Below are positions 4,588 to 7,241 of a stretch of 7,241 nt of DNA, piece by piece (within the stretch, counting starts at the first letter, position 1; the number at the start of each line of letters is the position of its first letter). The DNA comes from Oscillibacter sp. GTDB lineage: Bacteria; Bacillota; Clostridia; Oscillospirales; Oscillospiraceae. Made by a program: the position numbers and the translations under genes. Under the pieces are notes generated by a model, which worked only from the letters and a program-made list of their open reading frames with translations, ran no database searches and had not been told where the DNA came from. The DNA lies in contig JAAVHG010000143.1 of assembly GCA_014799855.1 (NCBI GenBank), positions 1-7,241 on the forward strand, written 5' to 3'.

Positions 4588-6315
4588 ATGGACTTTATGA
4601 AAGAGTATGAAAAGTGGCTGGCGAGTCCCGTGCTGACCGCTCAGGAGCGGACGGAGCTGGAAGCCATCAAGGACGACCCCAAGGAGATTGAGGCCCGGTT
4701 CTACGGTCCCTTGGAGTTTGGCACCGCCGGCCTCCGGGGCACCATGTATGTGGGTCTCCACAATATGAATATCCACGTGGTCCGCTGGGCCACCCAGGGC
4801 TTCGCCGACGTGATCTGCGCCGAGGGCGAGGAGGGCAAAAAGCGGGGCGTGGCCATCTGCATGGACTGCCGGAACCACTCCATGGAATTTGCCCGGGCCG
4901 CCGCGGAGGTCTGCGCCGCCAACGGCATCCATGTGAAGATTTTCGAGTCCCTGCGGCCCACGCCGGAGCTGAGCTTCGCCGTTCGGGAGTACCACTGCCA
5001 GGCGGGCATCAACGTCACCGCCAGCCACAACCCCAAGGAGTACAACGGCTATAAGGTCTACTGGGAGGACGGCGCCCAGCTGCCCCCCCACCACGCCGAC
5101 GCCATCGCCAAGCGCCTGGAGGTGCTGGACGTGTTCAACGACGTGCGGATTATGCCCTACGACGAGGCCGTGAAAGCGGGGCTGATCGAGGTTTTGGGCG
5201 AAGAGACCGACGAGAAGTTCCTGGCTAACGTCATGGCCCAGGTGAACGACAAGGAGACCGTGGCCAAGGTGGCCGACAGCTTCAAGGTGGTCTTCACTCC
5301 CTTCCACGGCACGGGCCATAAGCTGGTTCCCGAGGCCCTCAAGCGCTTAGGGATCAAGCAGCTGATCTGCGTCCCGGAGCAGATGGTCATCGACGGGGAC
5401 TTCCCCACGGTGGTCTCTCCCAATCCGGAGAATCCCGAGGGCTTCTATCTGGCGGTGGACATAGCCAAGAAGGAGGGCGCGGACTTCATTCTGGGCTCCG
5501 ACCCTGACGCCGACCGGGTTGGTATTATGGTCCGCACCGGGGACGGGGAGTTCAAGGTGATCTCCGGCAACCAGACCGGCGTTCTTATGCTGGACTACCT
5601 CATCGGCGCTATGAAGCGCTCCGGGAAGCTGCCGGAGAAGCCGGTGGTCCTGAAGTCCCTGGTGACTACGGAGATGGCCCGGAAGGTGGCCGAGGTCAAC
5701 GGCCTGCAGTGCTACGACACCTTCACCGGCTTCAAATTCCTGGCGGAGAAGAAGGACAAGCTGGAAAACAGCGGCGAGGGCAATGTGATCATGGCCTACG
5801 AGGAGAGCTACGGCTACATGCTGGGCTCTTTCGTCCGGGACAAGGACGCCGTAACCGCCTCCATGATGCTGACGGAAATGGCCGCGTGGTACGCCTCCCA
5901 GGGAAAGACCCTGGCCGACGCGCTGGCGGAGCTGTATGAGAAGTACGGCTATTACGCGGAGCATACTTATAACCTGGTCATGCCGGGTCTGGACGGCTTG
6001 AAGGACATGGCGAACCTGATGAAGAGCCTCCGGGAGAATCCCCCGGCGGAGATCTCCGGCGTGAAGACGGCCGCCCGGAAGGACTACAGCGACGGGTCCG
6101 TCATCGACTGCGCCACCGGGGAGAAGAGCGCCATGGAGCTGTCCGGGTCCAACGTGCTCCGGTTTGAAATGGCTGACGGCACCTCTGTTATCGTCCGGCC
6201 CTCCGGCACGGAGCCGAAGATCAAGGTCTACGTTATGACCTCCGGCAAGGACGGCGCGGAGGCCCAGGCCAATCTGGAGGAGTACGGCAAGTGGGTTGAC
6301 TCCTTGAAGAAATAA
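4588..6315 (+). CDS. pgm: Phospho-sugar mutase (phosphoglucomutase/phosphomannomutase)
   Basis: The protein (575 aa) belongs to the alpha-D-phosphohexomutase superfamily and is close in length and layout to Bacillus subtilis PgcA (about 580 aa). It interconverts glucose-6-phosphate and glucose-1-phosphate in the cytoplasm, feeding UDP-glucose, glycogen or envelope polysaccharide synthesis; mannose phosphates may also be used. All four active-site blocks are visible: TASHNP (144-149) with phosphoserine Ser146, the Mg2+ loop DPDADR (305-310), the sugar-binding loop EESYGY (405-410) and the phosphate-binding RPSGTEPK (537-544) in the C-terminal domain. FGTAGLRG (44-51) is the usual N-terminal substrate-contact block. 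The gene has its own consensus promoter and terminator and so appears monocistronic. Exact sugar preference cannot be read from sequence; the symbol pgm (or pgcA) is by family resemblance. Confidence 0.95.
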   Translation: MDFMKEYEKWLASPVLTAQERTELEAIKDDPKEIEARFYGPLEFGTAGLRGTMYVGLHNMNIHVVRWATQGFADVICAEGEEGKKRGVAICMDCRNHSMEFARAAAEVCAANGIHVKIFESLRPTPELSFAVREYHCQAGINVTASHNPKEYNGYKVYWEDGAQLPPHHADAIAKRLEVLDVFNDVRIMPYDEAVKAGLIEVLGEETDEKFLANVMAQVNDKETVAKVADSFKVVFTPFHGTGHKLVPEALKRLGIKQLICVPEQMVIDGDFPTVVSPNPENPEGFYLAVDIAKKEGADFILGSDPDADRVGIMVRTGDGEFKVISGNQTGVLMLDYLIGAMKRSGKLPEKPVVLKSLVTTEMARKVAEVNGLQCYDTFTGFKFLAEKKDKLENSGEGNVIMAYEESYGYMLGSFVRDKDAVTASMMLTEMAAWYASQGKTLADALAELYEKYGYYAEHTYNLVMPGLDGLKDMANLMKSLRENPPAEISGVKTAARKDYSDGSVIDCATGEKSAMELSGSNVLRFEMADGTSVIVRPSGTEPKIKVYVMTSGKDGAEAQANLEEYGKWVDSLKK

Positions 6316-6333
6316 GGCTGAACATAAGGAACT

Positions 6334-6365
6334 AGGCCCCGCCAGCTGGCGGGGCCTGGTTTTTT
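6334..6365 (+). terminator. Strong intrinsic terminator of pgm
   Basis: A perfect 24-bp palindrome (6334-6357) folds into a 10-bp GC-rich stem with an AGCT loop, followed by GG and a T-run at 6360-6365. It begins 18 nt after the pgm stop. On the minus strand the palindrome is followed by AGTTCC, so it is less likely to end the converging gene at the right, although that gene has no other terminator nearby (6366-6465). Confidence 0.93.
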
Positions 6366-6465
6366 GCGGGAGAAGCGGGAAACTGCCGAAAGTGACCGGC
6401 CTTTGTTCCGCCCGTGAGCCCTGTTGATGCTTTCCCACCCGTGCCTTGGGAATACGCGCCCGAAC

Positions 6466-7241
6466 TCATCCAGCGGCGTTGGGATAAATCAACTCCACAT
6501 TTACCGTCTGGTAGGGGATTTCCACCGGGGACGCGCCTTGGAGAAGGCTGTCCCGCCAGGCCAGATATTCCGCCCCGTCCACCGGGGGCTGTTCATAAGT
6601 GTAGTATTTCTCGCCGCTGGCAGGCTCCAGATAAGCGGCGAACCCCCAATTGTCGGTAAGAAGGAAGTAGACCATGCCGTCTCCGTCCTGATCCACATCG
6701 TTGGGAAAGCCGGTGGGGTGCAGGCTTTCGTTCCACGCGTCCACAGCGCCCATGTTCTCGTAAGCATCGGACCCGGCGTCATAGCGGTATAAATAATGGG
6801 GCCAGAACTCCCCGGCCCAGCCCTGGTTGTGGGACCAGTCCGCCCGAATCACACCGTTGTCGTAGTAGGTGAGGGCGGGGAAATCGCTGAATTCTTCCCG
6901 GAAAGCGGCGCCGTCATAGTCGTAAATTCGCTCAGTCTGTCCCGCCATGATGGTGTTGGCGTTTTGGAGAATCAGCTCGTCCCGGCCGTCTCCGTCCACG
7001 TCCAGGACAGCGTAGGCGATCCTGCTGGGGATTTCGTCCGCCTTCCCGCCGTCAGGATAGACGCCCCCGCGGCAGTACGCCTCAATGGCGGCGGCATAGG
7101 CCTCCGGCAGGCCGCTGGGGTCGAAGTCCACCGGGGACCCGTAGGGAAGGTCCTCCAGGCCCTCCTCCGACAGCAGTACCGCCGGAGGAGCCTCGCCCTC
7201 CTGGGGAGCGGCTGGGGGCTCAGGCTCCGACGCACTTGAGC
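6466..7241 (-). CDS. Secreted or lipoprotein-like protein with DxDxDG segments (N-terminus outside window)
   Basis: The reading frame is open on the minus strand from the right edge to a TGA at 6466-6468, giving at least 257 residues. It continues upstream of the GTG at 7129-7131 without a stop, and that GTG has no ribosome binding site, so the true start lies beyond base 7241. The first visible residues (SSASEPEPPAAPQEGEAP) are a Ser/Pro/Glu-rich linker like those after a lipobox cysteine; the cut codon reads NGC, compatible with Cys. The rest is acidic and Tyr/Trp-rich, with LDVDGDGRDELIL and DVDQDGDGMVYFL, which resemble the Ca-binding DxDxDG loops of FG-GAP/VCBS-type repeats. An extracellular role is likely. 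No enzyme motif was recognised and the function is unknown. The gene converges on pgm. Confidence 0.75.
   Translation of the reverse strand, partial: SSASEPEPPAAPQEGEAPPAVLLSEEGLEDLPYGSPVDFDPSGLPEAYAAAIEAYCRGGVYPDGGKADEIPSRIAYAVLDVDGDGRDELILQNANTIMAGQTERIYDYDGAAFREEFSDFPALTYYDNGVIRADWSHNQGWAGEFWPHYLYRYDAGSDAYENMGAVDAWNESLHPTGFPNDVDQDGDGMVYFLLTDNWGFAAYLEPASGEKYYTYEQPPVDGAEYLAWRDSLLQGASPVEIPYQTVNVELIYPNAAG

Noticed and set aside
4543..6438. Long minus-strand reading frames opposite pgm
   Set aside because: They are His/Gly/Val/Leu-rich mirror frames of a strongly conserved enzyme gene, with no motifs and no ribosome binding sites.

Overview
This 7.2 kb, GC-rich window looks like chromosomal DNA of a gut Clostridia-type Firmicute, most likely the Oscillospiraceae (relatives of Flavonifractor, Oscillibacter or Lawsonibacter). 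The placement rests on the strong AGGAGG-type ribosome binding sites, the TTGACA/TATAAT promoters, the mix of Firmicute protein families (AckA, YlbM/TmcAL, PgcA-type phosphohexomutase, DUF3298-like lipoprotein) and the high GC. It is an inference made without a database search.

Layout from left to right. (1) Positions 1-154 hold two strong hairpins beyond the 3' end of ackA; the outer one is a plausible ackA terminator. (2) ackA (acetate kinase, minus strand, 155-1348) is complete. (3) A 203-bp divergent intergenic region (1349-1551) carries two good candidate promoters for ackA, a duplicated TGTCAC motif, and a weaker candidate promoter for the rightward gene. (4) tmcAL/ylbM (plus strand, 1552-2769) encodes a probable tRNA(Met) cytidine acetate ligase. 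It is followed after 16 bp by a DUF3298/RsiV-like lipoprotein gene (2786-3733), and the pair ends at a clear intrinsic terminator. (5) Positions 3770-4443 form a gene-free stretch of about 670 bp, full of imperfect direct repeats, palindromes and small GC-rich hairpins. It is the least explained DNA in the window and looks like one or more intergenic repetitive elements or a structured RNA. (6) A phospho-sugar mutase gene (4588-6315) has a perfect-consensus SigA-type promoter, a leader of about 99 nt with one hairpin, and a strong terminator. (7) On the minus strand at the right edge is the C-terminal part of a secreted or lipoprotein-like protein with two Asp-rich DxDxDG-type segments. It is still open at base 7241.

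Functionally, AckA interconverts acetyl phosphate and acetate, TmcAL consumes acetate and ATP to acetylate the wobble cytidine of elongator tRNA(Met), and the phosphohexomutase links glucose-6-phosphate to glucose-1-phosphate for polysaccharide synthesis. The genes are ordinary housekeeping and envelope genes. I found no convincing new multi-gene system. The most useful leads are the structured 3.8-4.4 kb intergenic region and the acetate-linked divergent ackA/tmcAL arrangement.
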